DNA of 64,000 bases from Methylomonas methanica MC09 (GCF_000214665.1 NC_015572.1:1488001-1552000); one strand, 5' to 3'; counted from the first letter of the stretch, positions 54,816 through 64,000 are shown. Notes: a model not told the origin generated them from the sequence alone. A program made the numbers and translations.

Positions 54816-55774
54816 CTAAAGTCGGATTGATTGTTCCTACTTTAAATGCCGGTGGCGGCTGGCAAGCTTGGCTGCAGGCCCTGGCGCAACAGACTCGCCA
54901 GCCGGACAAATTGCTATTGATAGACTCGTCGTCCAGAGACGAAACCGTCCCATTGGCGTACGATTACGGATTTGAAATCAAGATTATTGCTAAAAACGAG
55001 TTCAATCATGGAGGTACCCGGCAATGGGGTGTCGAGCATCTGGCGGGCATGGATATTATCGTGTTTCTGACCCAGGATGCGATATTGGCGGACGCTACCG
55101 CAGTCGAACGGCTGGTTTCCGTATTCGAAAATACCCAGGTGGCCACGGCCTACGGCCGGCAATTGCCGCATAAAAATGCCGGGCCGATAGCGGCGCACGC
55201 CCGTTTATTCAATTATCCCGCCGCCAGCCAGTTGCGCGGATTGGAAGATCGCGACCGGTTCGGTATTAAAACCGCATTTACGTCCAATTCCTTCGCGGCC
55301 TATCGCCGTAGCGCCTTGATGCAGGTCGGCGGTTTTCCGGCCCATACCATCATGAACGAAGATACCTACGTGGTGGGTAAAATGTTGCGGGCAGGCTGGA
55401 AGATTGCCTATTGCGCGGAGGCGCAGGTGTTTCATTCGCACGATTACGGATTTGCAGAAGAGTTTAAACGTTATTTCGATATCGGTGTTTTTCACTCTGA
55501 AACTGCTTGGCTGCAGCGGGATTTTGGCGGTGCCACCGGCGAAGGATTGCGATATATCCGCTCGGAACTGTTTTACTTGTTGAAATATGCGCCCAGCCTG
55601 ATTCCGTTTGCCTGGCTCAGAACCGGCCTTAAATGGCTGGGATACAAATTGGGTGTTTCCTACCGCCGTTTGCCGCTGGCAATACAACGCGGTTTGAGTA
55701 TGCACAAAGGCTATTGGCAGGAGAAACCAAAACAAATTTTCGAGGTGCCGGAAGGCGTCTCCTCTTGCGAATGA
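54812..55774 (+). CDS. rhamnosyltransferase-like family 2 glycosyltransferase
   Basis: A 320-residue GT-A enzyme. It starts MTKVGLIVPTLNAGGGWQAW and has LIDSSSRDET, EFNHGGTRQWGVEH and FLTQDAI (the DXD-equivalent), a set typical of rhamnosyltransferases related to RfbF/WbbL. A C-terminal hydrophobic-basic region follows. ATGA overlap with the GT4 gene fixes the start. It is the last gene of the exopolysaccharide operon. Confidence 0.85.
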   Translation: MTKVGLIVPTLNAGGGWQAWLQALAQQTRQPDKLLLIDSSSRDETVPLAYDYGFEIKIIAKNEFNHGGTRQWGVEHLAGMDIIVFLTQDAILADATAVERLVSVFENTQVATAYGRQLPHKNAGPIAAHARLFNYPAASQLRGLEDRDRFGIKTAFTSNSFAAYRRSALMQVGGFPAHTIMNEDTYVVGKMLRAGWKIAYCAEAQVFHSHDYGFAEEFKRYFDIGVFHSETAWLQRDFGGATGEGLRYIRSELFYLLKYAPSLIPFAWLRTGLKWLGYKLGVSYRRLPLAIQRGLSMHKGYWQEKPKQIFEVPEGVSSCE

Positions 55775-55825
55775 TCGGCGGTGGAGAGCGGCGCGGCGCG
55801 CGCTGTTATCCACGGCAATCTTGCT

Positions 55826-56623
55826 CTAATTTGGGTCTTTGAACTTGACATAGATTAACCCGTTGCGGTTTTCTATCTCGATATAGTCAAGTGTTTTAAC
55901 CAGTGAACTTAATTTTTTTCCCACGGAATAATTTCTGGCATCAAAATCCGGTTTTACTCTTTGAATATAGCTTCCAATATCGGCCAAGTAAGCCCAGCCA
56001 TCGTCTTCATTTTTATCAAATGCTTCCCTAAACAATGATTTCAGTTCTGATAATTCAGATTTATTCTCTTTAATTTCAGTGGATTGGAAAATTGGAGCGT
56101 TAGATTGTTTATCATTATCAGCTTGCTTGTTATACGATGTTTGTACTGTGTTTTCAGAAGATTCAATTGACTCAGCATTGTTCATCAATACTTCTGTATA
56201 AATGAATTTGTTACACGCCACTCTGAATGGCTCGGGAGTCGTCTTCTTTCCAAAGCCATATACTTCCATTCCGGATTCTCGCAGCCGAGTTGCCAGCTTA
56301 GTGAAATCGCTGTCGCTGGAAATTATGCAAAAGCCATCAAAATTTCCCGTGTACAACAAATCCATCGCATCAATTATCATCGCGGAATCCGTGGCGTTCT
56401 TTCCTTTTGTATAGGCAAATTGTTGAATAGGTTGGATGGCATGACTTAAAAGCAGCGTTTTCCAGCTGTTGGAATTTGGTTGAGTCCAGTCGCCATAACA
56501 CCTTTTAGATGTTACAAAACCGTAACGTGCGATTTCAGCCAATACAGATTCAATGGCGCTGGCTTGTGCGTTGTCGGCATCAATAAGTACTGCGAATTTT
56601 TTAATTTCGATCGGTAACGCCAT
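55826..56623 (-). CDS. NYN-domain nuclease-like protein with OST-HTH domain
   Basis: A 265-residue protein. Residues 1-150 are a NYN/LabA (PIN-like) domain: FAVLIDADNAQ (D15, D17), DSAMIIDAMDLLY, and ISSDSDFTKLATRLRESG. A polar linker (~150-195) precedes a C-terminal OST-HTH/LOTUS-like domain (ELKSLFREAFDKNEDDGWAY...LIYVKF). NYN proteins are metal-dependent RNases; LOTUS domains bind RNA or G-quadruplex nucleic acid. It is more AT-rich than its neighbours. The ATG at 56623 has AAGGAAGG. It is a single gene, next to the exopolysaccharide operon on the opposite strand. Confidence 0.88.
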   Translation of the reverse strand: MALPIEIKKFAVLIDADNAQASAIESVLAEIARYGFVTSKRCYGDWTQPNSNSWKTLLLSHAIQPIQQFAYTKGKNATDSAMIIDAMDLLYTGNFDGFCIISSDSDFTKLATRLRESGMEVYGFGKKTTPEPFRVACNKFIYTEVLMNNAESIESSENTVQTSYNKQADNDKQSNAPIFQSTEIKENKSELSELKSLFREAFDKNEDDGWAYLADIGSYIQRVKPDFDARNYSVGKKLSSLVKTLDYIEIENRNGLIYVKFKDPN

Positions 56624-56733
56624 TTTCCTTCCTTGCTATTCGGCTCAGCGTGAGGGCCTTGATTTATTTACATTGCGGTTTGAAATGACAGGTCGGGATG
56701 ATCCGTCATTTCAAACCGGTTAAAAATGGGCGT

Positions 56734-57198
56734 TTAAGGCAATGGGATTCTGATTTTTTGACCTGGAAAGATTAAATCCGGGTCTTTAATGACCTCCCGG
56801 TTGGCTTCGAATATCTTAGGGTAGTCATTGCCGTTGCCGTAATATTTCTTGGCGATTTTGGATAAGGAATCGCCGCTTTGAATCAGATAATATTCCACGT
56901 TTTGCGGCTCTAATGCCGCCGTGGCATCGACACCCGTCCCGCCGTCGTCAACGATGTCTATTTTAGCGACGACTTCGCTAACGCCTTTAATATTGCCGGC
57001 CATCAAAACCGCTTTTTGCGCGGCTTCCGCGCTTCGGGTGGTGCCGATTACCGTGGCTTGACCGTCTTTGTAAATAATCCCCAGATTTTCAATACCGGGG
57101 TTGTTGGCAAGAATATGCGCGGTAATTTTTTCCGCGGCATCGGCGTCGCTGCTGAATAATTTATGCCCGATGTCTTTTACAAAATCGAATAATCCCAT
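56734..57198 (-). CDS. BON and LysM domain protein (KbpA/YgaU-like)
   Basis: A 154-residue protein without a signal peptide. A BON domain covers ~20-90 and a LysM domain ~105-152 (YYLIQSGDSLSKIAKKYYGNGNDYPKIFEAN...GQKIRIP). The order matches E. coli KbpA (YgaU), a potassium-binding stress protein. GGGAG precedes the ATG. Its role in this organism is inferred from the domain order only. Confidence 0.88.
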   Translation of the reverse strand: MGLFDFVKDIGHKLFSSDADAAEKITAHILANNPGIENLGIIYKDGQATVIGTTRSAEAAQKAVLMAGNIKGVSEVVAKIDIVDDGGTGVDATAALEPQNVEYYLIQSGDSLSKIAKKYYGNGNDYPKIFEANREVIKDPDLIFPGQKIRIPLP

Positions 57199-57255
57199 GT
57201 GCTGCTCCCGAGTTTATGTTTTTATAAGGTATCCATTTCAAAATGGATGTTTTGG

Positions 57256-57792
57256 CTAAAAAAGCTTTTTGGCGATATTGAACAAATCGTCGGTTATATT
57301 GCCGTCGTTGTTGGTATCTAAAAAAGAAACTAACAGATTTCCTAAGTCCGGGCTATCGGCATCTTTCAAATTGGCTTGCCCGGTTTTTTTGCTTAAGGCG
57401 CCCATGGCGGTTGCCGCCACTAATGGCAATAGTTTTTTGACGATGTTTTCGTCCGCGCCGGTAACTTCCGCCGCATGGCGGGCTAAATTTCGGCTGTCGT
57501 CCTTACTGCCCAGAATGTGGCCCAGAATGGCATTGCCTTCAGCGGTTGCCGAGGGTTCGGCTAATACTTCGGGGTTTTCCAGGTACTTGGCGTGGTTGCC
57601 GTTTTGTAAGGCCTGCATCAAGTTTTGCAGGCCGTTGCCGCTAGCCGTGTTTTGTTTGATACCGCTGGATAAGGCCGGCAAAACCTGTCCCAGAATTTTT
57701 TGCACATCGGCGGAGTCAAGTCCGGCTTGTTTAGCCAGTTGCTCGACCAGCTGGGAATTTTGGCCGCCCAGGAGTGATTGGAATATATTCAT
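57256..57792 (-). CDS. DUF937 protein
   Basis: A 178-residue protein starting MNIFQSLLGGQNSQLVEQLA. It has the repeated amphipathic helices of DUF937 (SSGIKQNTASGNG, LGHILGSKDD, LLPLVAATAMGALSKK) and ends in an EF-hand-like DTNNDGNITDDLF. Function is unknown. The ATG at 57792 marks the domain start; the longer frame adds an unrelated segment. Its neighbour, BON-LysM, is in the same direction, 57 bases on. Confidence 0.82.
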   Translation of the reverse strand: MNIFQSLLGGQNSQLVEQLAKQAGLDSADVQKILGQVLPALSSGIKQNTASGNGLQNLMQALQNGNHAKYLENPEVLAEPSATAEGNAILGHILGSKDDSRNLARHAAEVTGADENIVKKLLPLVAATAMGALSKKTGQANLKDADSPDLGNLLVSFLDTNNDGNITDDLFNIAKKLF

Positions 57793-58168
57793 ACTGAAGC
57801 CTCGCCTATTTCTTGATTGGATGGATGGGCGGCATAAAAACAGCAAGCCAGCCCGTTGCACTGAACTTCCGGTTGAGCCGTTTGTGGTTTAGAAACGGAT
57901 CGGCCCGTAACCTTATGCTGCAATCCGGGTGTCGTCAACTGCAACGATATGAATGGCTGCACCGCTACTGTGCAGCGATAAACTCCGGAAACATCCGTAT
58001 CACGTCATCCTTGGCGCTTAAACAGTGGCAGCGGCCGCCCCAAGATTGCGATCTGATTAGGCAAGGCGATGAACGGTGCGTGGTTATCAGCACAGGGCTT
58101 GGTTTCGATCAAAAACCGGTTGTAATATGGAAATCGTCGCGGTGCTGCATACTTGCGCATTCCCCGGT
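57793..58168. other. 376-base gap without a supported gene
   Basis: No gene or known RNA was recognised between the DUF937 gene and the end of recC. In particular recB does not follow recC here. Confidence 0.5.
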
Positions 58169-61100
58169 TCAATCCGCCTGCAGCGGCTTGAGATGGCGAT
58201 AAAGCGGTTCGTACAGTGTGGTGGCCCAGTGTTCGAAATCCGCGGTTTCCGTTTGATACAGGCTGTCGAAGTTGGGGAAAAACCGTCCCAGATAGGCGTC
58301 GAAATCGACTTCGCCGGGGTTCCAGTCGTCGCCGTCGTATTGCGCTCGCGCGGTGTCCCGGGCGTTTTCCTCCTCTGCATTCAGCCAGGCAAACGCCGTG
58401 CGGCAAGCCACCGGCAGCGGGGTCTGCATGCCGTGTCGCCACGCTGCCAGCAAGGTCTGCAGATGTGCCAATGCTTCGTGTTGCGGCAGCAGTTGAATGG
58501 TGACGATGCCGTCCGCGGCGGCGATAAAGCTCTGCACCGGCAGGCCGTCGGCGCAGGCGGCCAGATGCTGCAGCCAGGGCAGGATCAGGTTGTGGTATTG
58601 AATCCGGTCTTTTTTAAGCAGGGATTGCGCCGACAGGCTGAGCAAAGCGCATGTGTCGCTATTAGCGGCGCGGCGTAGATGGTTGAGGCCGGCAGCGAGT
58701 TGCACCGTTATGCCCTCCGCAACGCCAAACGCCAGCTCGACTTGCCGGGCCGGCATTTCCAGCGGCCAGTGTTCAAGTAACACTTGGTATTGGCGCCAGG
58801 CCCTGTCGGCGGGAACGGCGATGCCGGCGAACGCGGTTTGGGCAAAGCCGCCCAGGGGCAGGGCGCCTTGCGCGCTTAAGGCGGTCATTTGCTGCTGGAA
58901 AAAACCGTCCAGGTCGGCCGGTTGTCGGTTTTGCAAAGCCTCCAGCAGTTCCTTGCTATGAATATGCGCTCGCAAGCGGTCGAAACCGAAGGGTTCGTTA
59001 TCTTCGCTGGTGACGTCCTCGCTGTCGAAGCTGAATTTCAGGCTGTGCCGGCAAAAGGTTTGCACCGGTGCTTTAAGGAAACGCGCCAGGGTTTCCAGCG
59101 TCAGGTTGTAGACTTTTTCCTCACTATTGACGGTGTCGTTGGAAGCCGACATGGTCTCCGGCGCTTGTTGAAACCATTCCCGGGCATAGCTGAACAGGCG
59201 CGAGTCTCGGCCGGATTTAATATAGTCCGGGCTGAAGGGCTGCAACGGGTGTTCCAGCGTCAGCGCTTCCAGCAGTTTGCGCCCATCCGGCAAACAAAAG
59301 CTCTGTTGCAGAAAATCGCGCAATTGGGCGATCAACAACGAGGGAGGCCGTTCGCTGTTATCGCGGATGCTGCGGCCTATCCAGCTGAGGTAAAGCTGCT
59401 GTCTGGCCGAGAGCAGCGCTTCCAGAAACAGGTATTGATCGTCCTGCCGCCGCGAGCGGTCGCCGGGCCGGTATTGGCCGCGCTGGCTCATCAAGTCGAA
59501 ACCGTGCGGGTATTGACTGCGCGGGTAATCGCCGTCGTTCATGCCCAGCAGGCAAATCAAGCGGAACGGGATGGCCCGCATCGGCATCAGGGTGCAGAAG
59601 TTCACCCGGCCGCTCAGGAAGCGTTGTTGCAGGTTCGGTTCGTCCACTGCCGCCAGCCAGGCTTCGCGCACCACATTGAGCGGCAGGGTATCGTTTGCGC
59701 TACAGCCTCCTTGCAGACAGGCTTGATGCCATTTGTCCAAGGCGACTGTCAGTGTGTCCAAGGTTTTACGGTCGCGCTCGTTGTCCGCTACAAAAAAATC
59801 GTCCAGCAATTGGGTTAGTACTTGCAGCCAGGCCTCGGCGTGCAGTTCACGGCCGAGACTGTCGGCGTAACGTTCCAGCGTATCCAATATGTGGCATAAA
59901 TGGCCCAGCCATTGCGCGTCCAAACCGCCGATTTCCGGGTAGGGCTCGATGCCGTTGAAGGCGTCCCCGGCGCCCACCGCATAACCCAGCAGCATGCGGC
60001 GTAAACCGAATTGCCAGGTGTTGGCGGCAAAATCGGCCGGCATGTCCACCGCGCGGGTCCGTTGTTCGGCGTTCAGACCCCAGCGGATACCGGCTTGTTC
60101 CAGCCATTGGTGGATTTTGGGGATGGCGGTTTCGTCCAGGCCGAAGCGCAGCCGTAAGGATGGCACTTCCAGCAGGCCCAAAAATTCGCTGACGTTGAAA
60201 CGCGATTCCGGCAGATTCAACAGCGTTTCCACGGCGACCAGCAGCGGGTTTTCCCCGCGTTGTTGCTGATCGGCCAGACTGAAGGGAATATAGCGCGGGT
60301 CTTCGGCCTGCACCTGGCCGAAGACGGCGCGGATATGCGGCGCGTATAGATTAATGTCCGGCACCATGACGATGATGTCGCGCGGATGCAGTTTATCGCC
60401 GGCCTGTTCCGCGGCATTGAAGCGGGCCAGCAATTGGTCGTGCAGTATTTCCACTTCCCGCTGCGGACTGTGAGCGATATGAAAGGCTAGTGAGTCGTCG
60501 GCTTTGTCCAGTAACAGCGGTTGTTCCGGCACGGGCTCCAGGTCCAGGATGCTTTGCTGCAGCCGTTGCAATAAACTGCGTTGGCCGTCGTCGCCGTAAT
60601 CCTGGAATAAATCGATTTTCTGCTCCGGCCAGTGCCAGCCGGCATAGGCCCGGGTTTCGTCGAAATGGTCCAGCAAGCGGATATAGTCGCGCCCCTGCTT
60701 GCCCCAGGCCGCCAACAGCGGGTTGGCATGCAAATGCAGTTCCTCCGGGGTCAATCCGGCGGCCATGCCGGCTTTGTACGATTGCCGTTTACGCTGGGCT
60801 TTTAACAGTTCCTTGTCTTCGATGATGTCTGCCCAGTAATGCTGGCACGGGTTGTGGACGAACAAAACGATCTGACAAAACGTGCCCAATTTTGCCAGTA
60901 CTTCCAACGATTGTTGCGGCAGCGACGACAGGCCGAATAACATGATGCGGCGTGGGATGCCGGCCGGGCGTTGCTCCAGTGTGTCGACGGTGGCCATGAA
61001 TTGGGCATGCACAGAGGCCCGGCTGGCGAACGGGTTGCAGTCGCCGCCCAAATCGGCCAATACCGCCCGCCACAGATGAGATTGCCAGATTTGCCGCTCG

Positions 61101-61627
61101 GGCAGCGGCAGCGGTTGGCCATGCGCATCGCGGAAAATATCCCGGCCGGCGGCCCAGTCGTTTATCCAGTCGGAACGGTATACCTGATATTGATCGAACA
61201 GGTCGGCCAGCTGCTCGGCCAATTGGAAGCGCTTGCGGCCGTTGCAATCGTGCTGTAGAAAATACGCGAGACTTTCGAAGCCGGTTTGCGTAATCAGCAC
61301 CGGCAGCAAGCGGTAAAGGCGCCAAGTCAGCGGCGCCTTGGCCAGCGGCTGCTCCTTGGGAATTTGCTGCCCCAATACCGCCCGGTAGACGCTCCAGATG
61401 AACAGGGACGGCAATTGGATTTGCATGGCCGCGGCAATGCCCAGGGCGTTGTTTTGCGCCAGACTTTGCTTCAGCCATTGGCCCATGCCGTTGCTTTGCA
61501 CCAGCAATACTTCATTTTCCAACGGTGCCAACGGGTGTTGGCGCAGCCAATATTCCACCACATCCCGCAAGGCCTCCAGTTGGTTGGAATGAATGACGGC
61601 GATGCCGCTGTCCAGGTTATGGCTCAT
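58169..61627 (-). CDS. recC: exodeoxyribonuclease V gamma subunit RecC
   Basis: A 1152-residue RecC, close to the ~1120 residues of E. coli. It has the helicase-derived N-terminal part (SNQLEALRDVVEYWL...EVLLVQSNGMGQWLK), the conserved PFSLADQQ and FSRGxVNFCTLMPMRAIPF segments (SGRVNFCTLMPMRAIPFR), and a C-terminal region that recognises Chi in E. coli. RecBCD repairs double-strand breaks and degrades foreign DNA, and supplies fragments for CRISPR adaptation. No recB or recD is adjacent. The start is ATG at 61627. Confidence 0.95.
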   Translation of the reverse strand: MSHNLDSGIAVIHSNQLEALRDVVEYWLRQHPLAPLENEVLLVQSNGMGQWLKQSLAQNNALGIAAAMQIQLPSLFIWSVYRAVLGQQIPKEQPLAKAPLTWRLYRLLPVLITQTGFESLAYFLQHDCNGRKRFQLAEQLADLFDQYQVYRSDWINDWAAGRDIFRDAHGQPLPLPERQIWQSHLWRAVLADLGGDCNPFASRASVHAQFMATVDTLEQRPAGIPRRIMLFGLSSLPQQSLEVLAKLGTFCQIVLFVHNPCQHYWADIIEDKELLKAQRKRQSYKAGMAAGLTPEELHLHANPLLAAWGKQGRDYIRLLDHFDETRAYAGWHWPEQKIDLFQDYGDDGQRSLLQRLQQSILDLEPVPEQPLLLDKADDSLAFHIAHSPQREVEILHDQLLARFNAAEQAGDKLHPRDIIVMVPDINLYAPHIRAVFGQVQAEDPRYIPFSLADQQQRGENPLLVAVETLLNLPESRFNVSEFLGLLEVPSLRLRFGLDETAIPKIHQWLEQAGIRWGLNAEQRTRAVDMPADFAANTWQFGLRRMLLGYAVGAGDAFNGIEPYPEIGGLDAQWLGHLCHILDTLERYADSLGRELHAEAWLQVLTQLLDDFFVADNERDRKTLDTLTVALDKWHQACLQGGCSANDTLPLNVVREAWLAAVDEPNLQQRFLSGRVNFCTLMPMRAIPFRLICLLGMNDGDYPRSQYPHGFDLMSQRGQYRPGDRSRRQDDQYLFLEALLSARQQLYLSWIGRSIRDNSERPPSLLIAQLRDFLQQSFCLPDGRKLLEALTLEHPLQPFSPDYIKSGRDSRLFSYAREWFQQAPETMSASNDTVNSEEKVYNLTLETLARFLKAPVQTFCRHSLKFSFDSEDVTSEDNEPFGFDRLRAHIHSKELLEALQNRQPADLDGFFQQQMTALSAQGALPLGGFAQTAFAGIAVPADRAWRQYQVLLEHWPLEMPARQVELAFGVAEGITVQLAAGLNHLRRAANSDTCALLSLSAQSLLKKDRIQYHNLILPWLQHLAACADGLPVQSFIAAADGIVTIQLLPQHEALAHLQTLLAAWRHGMQTPLPVACRTAFAWLNAEEENARDTARAQYDGDDWNPGEVDFDAYLGRFFPNFDSLYQTETADFEHWATTLYEPLYRHLKPLQAD

Positions 61628-61673
61628 AAAGGCGCGGGTTTAGCGGGGCGAAGCGGTAAACGCCCGCATCGGT

Positions 61674-62036
61674 TCAGGGGAGGGTTTCCGTTAACAGAGT
61701 TTCCAGGTTTTGGATTTGTTCGTCGCAGGTTTCGATACTGGCTTGTACTTCGCGTTTAAAAAACAGGCCCATGGATTCCCCTGCCATCTCACGTTCGGCG
61801 TATTCGTTTAACAGATGGCAGGCATCGTTCATTTCCTGTTCGGCATCTTCCAGCTTCTCGTTGTCAGTGTCGTTCATCATCATTAAGCGGCTGGTCAAGA
61901 CGTTTTGGTGCCGGAAAACCGACTCGGCGTAGTCGGCGAAGTTATCGTAGGCTTTTGCCGTCGGCGGCAATGTGGTGCAGGCCGTGGTTCCCGCCAGTAT
62001 GACAATCAGAAAATATTTATATCCGGATAAAGCCAT
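61674..62036 (-). CDS. small lipoprotein or secreted protein, helical
   Basis: A 120-residue protein with signal sequence GYKYFLIVILAGTTAC (C20; atypical lipobox with Thr at -3). The mature region is acidic and helical, with two conserved-type cysteines (DACHLL and ETCDEQ) and a predicted coiled coil. No family was recognised. It lies 46 bases upstream of recC in the same direction, but no functional link is evident. Confidence 0.7.
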   Translation of the reverse strand: MALSGYKYFLIVILAGTTACTTLPPTAKAYDNFADYAESVFRHQNVLTSRLMMMNDTDNEKLEDAEQEMNDACHLLNEYAEREMAGESMGLFFKREVQASIETCDEQIQNLETLLTETLP

Positions 62037-62214
62037 TATTCATCTCTGTTATGCAAAGAAGTCAATCAAAGTTAAATTGCCCGTTTTTAGCGGCCGTTAT
62101 ACAGCCATTTCACTCTGTGGCGGACAGCATACAAATTAACCAATAGGCTATTTTAACTGTTCAGCCGGGATTCGGTACATATAACCGTTCATCGTATCGA
62201 ACATCGACGCAGGG

Positions 62215-62787
62215 TTAATCCGCGCGGCTCAGTCGTTGCGTGGTAAAGCGGTTGGCCGTGATCTTGTTCGACCAATAAGCGGGCGGCAGCCCGGCTTTGT
62301 GTTTTAAATGCTGTACAAATTGCATGGGGCTGGGCAGGCTTTGCCAGTTGGACGGCAGAAACGATGCATGGTGCGAGCCGTCTTGCAGTATCAAGCCATC
62401 TACATTCGGCCGTAATTGGCTGACGAGGTCCAATTCCGAACTGAAACTCAGCGGTTCCAGGGCGGATACCAGATCGATATGAATAGCCAGTTCGTCAAGT
62501 TCAGCGGAGGTGACGATGGGGAAATGCCGGTCGCAAAATGCGGCGGCAAAGGCGTTTTCCGACACATCTTCCACCAGAGGCCGAATCGGCTCCAGATTGC
62601 CGATACAGCCGCGCGGCTGTTCCTGGTATTCCAACATCACGAAGGTTGCCCGGGGACGCGCCAACTCGGCCGAATAGGTGGAATTCTCTACCCTTAGCGG
62701 CGTGCCGGTTTTTAGGCCATGAGCGATGGATTGCCAAGCCAAGCTTAATAAAACGGTTTGTTGCGGCTTAGTCAAAGGCTGAGACAC
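62215..62787 (-). CDS. AMMECR1-domain protein (AmmeMemoRadiSam system protein A)
   Basis: A 190-residue AMMECR1 protein with the signature PRGCIGNLEP, then AFAAAFCDRHFP and LDLVSQLRPNVDGLIL. In many genomes it is encoded with a MEMO-family protein and a radical SAM enzyme; neither is in the window. The biochemical role is unknown. The start is GTG at 62787. Confidence 0.92.
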   Translation of the reverse strand: MSQPLTKPQQTVLLSLAWQSIAHGLKTGTPLRVENSTYSAELARPRATFVMLEYQEQPRGCIGNLEPIRPLVEDVSENAFAAAFCDRHFPIVTSAELDELAIHIDLVSALEPLSFSSELDLVSQLRPNVDGLILQDGSHHASFLPSNWQSLPSPMQFVQHLKHKAGLPPAYWSNKITANRFTTQRLSRAD

Positions 62788-62898
62788 GGTATTTTTCCGG
62801 TTAAAATGTGTTGACGGATTGGTTGATAAATTAACGCAGCCTATAACTATAGGCGAGATGTGCGTATACGCGAATGGGACGAAATGGCGAACACGCGT

Positions 62899-64000
62899 TT
62901 AATCCCACCGGGATTGGTGCACATTATAGCGGCGGCCTTTAATTTTGCCGTCTCGCAAACAGGCCAGGGCCTTGTCGGCTTGTTGGCGGCTTACAGCGAC
63001 ATAGGCGTGTTTGTCGAATACGTCGATTTTGCCGACTTCGCCGGCGGCAATGCCGGCCGTAGCGGTCAACGCGCCCAGGATATCGCCCGGACGCACTTTT
63101 TGTTTGCGGCCGGCATCGATCCACAGCGTGATCATGGGGGGGTGAAAGCGGGGTTCGTAACTCAGTTTAAACGGGGCTATGTCGTCCCAATCGGCCGCAA
63201 TGCCCAGGTAGTCTTCAATGGCTTTGACTCTGTCCAGTTCCGCATCCGCGCATAAGCTCAGCGCCAGACCTTTTTTACCGGCCCGGCCGGAGCGTCCGAT
63301 ACGGTGAACGTAGACCTCGGGGTCCCAAGGCAGTTCGTAGTTGATGACGGCCTGCAGTTCCTTGATATCCAGCCCCCTGGCGGCCACATCGGTGGCGACC
63401 AACACCGAGCAACTTTTATTGGCAAACCGCACCAGAACCTGATCGCGGTCTTTTTGTTCCAAATCGCCGTGCAAAGCCTGCACGGAAAAACCGCAATTCG
63501 CCAGACTGCCGGCCACATCCTGACATTCGCGTTTGGTATTGCAAAATACCACCGTGGACTCAGGCCGGTGGTAAGCCAATAAGTAGCCTACGGCATGCAC
63601 GCGTTTGGATGAGTCGACGCGGTGGAAGTGTTGAAGCAGGTCGCCGCCGTGATGGCGGGTGTCTATGCTGACGGAAACGGGTTTAAATTGATAGGACTGG
63701 CTCAAGTTGCGGATCGCGTCGGGGTAAGTTGCCGAAAATAACAACGTTTGCCGGTGGCTGGGTGCGTAGGAAATCACATCGGTAATAAGTTCCGCAAAGC
63801 CCATATCCAGCATGCGGTCGGCTTCGTCCAGTACCAAAACGTGTAAATCATCCAGGCGCAAGCTGTGTTTTTGCAGATGTTCCTGCACGCGGCCCGGGGT
63901 ACCCACAATGACATGCGCGCCGTGCAGCAGGGAATCCCGCTGCGGGGCAAACGGCACGCCGCCGCATAGCGACAATACTTTGATGTTTGGGATAAAACGC
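62899..64000 (-). CDS. dbpA: ATP-dependent RNA helicase DbpA, truncated by the window edge
   Basis: The visible 367 residues lack the N-terminal part, which lies beyond 64000 (frame open to the edge). Seen are PFAPQRDSLLHGAHVIVGTP, DEAD (VLDEADRMLDMGF), LFSATYP (SAT), the HRIGRSGRAGKKG motif VI and the C-terminal DbpA RNA-binding domain (KVRPGDILGALTATAGIAAG...HVAVSRQQADKALACL-type; ending VHQSRWD). DbpA remodels 23S rRNA hairpin 92 during 50S assembly. Confidence 0.93.
   Translation of the reverse strand, partial: RFIPNIKVLSLCGGVPFAPQRDSLLHGAHVIVGTPGRVQEHLQKHSLRLDDLHVLVLDEADRMLDMGFAELITDVISYAPSHRQTLLFSATYPDAIRNLSQSYQFKPVSVSIDTRHHGGDLLQHFHRVDSSKRVHAVGYLLAYHRPESTVVFCNTKRECQDVAGSLANCGFSVQALHGDLEQKDRDQVLVRFANKSCSVLVATDVAARGLDIKELQAVINYELPWDPEVYVHRIGRSGRAGKKGLALSLCADAELDRVKAIEDYLGIAADWDDIAPFKLSYEPRFHPPMITLWIDAGRKQKVRPGDILGALTATAGIAAGEVGKIDVFDKHAYVAVSRQQADKALACLRDGKIKGRRYNVHQSRWD

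Noticed and set aside
1..64000. tRNA, rRNA or insertion sequence genes
   Set aside because: No tRNA-like T-arm with acceptor pairing, no rRNA sequence and no transposase was recognised on reading; a covariance-model scan was not possible.

Overview
The window looks like chromosome from a gammaproteobacterium with moderate GC. The gene set (GspA/GspB, RecN-NadK, an RcsF-like small protein, a QseE/QseG-like sensor operon, type I-F CRISPR-Cas, a Wzx/Wzy exopolysaccharide locus, RecC, DbpA) and the overall style would fit a type I methanotroph (Methylococcales). That placement is an inference: no diagnostic methane-oxidation gene is present.

Layout. 1-4471: end of a DMT/EamA transporter, then a divergent cassette of a RimK-like ATP-grasp ligase facing a DUF2817 (M14-like) peptidase and a GNAT/C39-peptidase fusion. 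4458-6918: gspB-gspA. 7247-13275: small secreted proteins, a hybrid histidine kinase convergent with a LuxR-type regulator, and two AT-rich secreted-protein genes, one of them flanked by two copies of an 82-bp palindromic repeat. 13338-19830: recN, nadK, a membrane GH17 protein, a DUF815 ATPase and a MltD-like lytic transglycosylase; a perfect CRP-type palindrome lies between the last two. 19862-24250: four-gene sensor operon (degenerate QseE-like kinase, QseG-like lipoprotein, intact kinase, OmpR-type regulator). 24517-28161: a large secreted glycosidase-like protein with a duplicated N-terminal module.

28982-42434 is a complete type I-F CRISPR-Cas locus on one strand: cas1, cas2-3, csy1, csy2, csy3, cas6f, a leader with a consensus IHF site, and one array of 72 repeats and 71 spacers. 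The array carries its own evidence of adaptation. Three pairs of spacers come from overlapping protospacers, and in each pair the sequence of one spacer reveals the CC motif next to the other. Another pair is the same protospacer from two related targets, differing only at synonymous codon positions. One repeat-spacer unit is duplicated. The csy1 gene is a compositional mosaic: the cas3-csy1 gap and the first two thirds of csy1 are AT-rich, while the last third and all flanking cas genes are not. This suggests that a cassette was exchanged inside the interference complex.

42729-55774 is an exopolysaccharide locus: a small membrane peptide gene, a strong terminator, then WcaJ-like initiating transferase, Wza-like export lipoprotein, Wzc-like co-polymerase/tyrosine kinase, Wzy, Wzx, methyltransferase and four glycosyltransferases. 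55826-64000 holds an NYN/OST-HTH protein, a BON-LysM protein, a DUF937 protein, recC without adjacent recB or recD, a small lipoprotein, an AMMECR1 protein and the 3' part of dbpA, which runs off the window.
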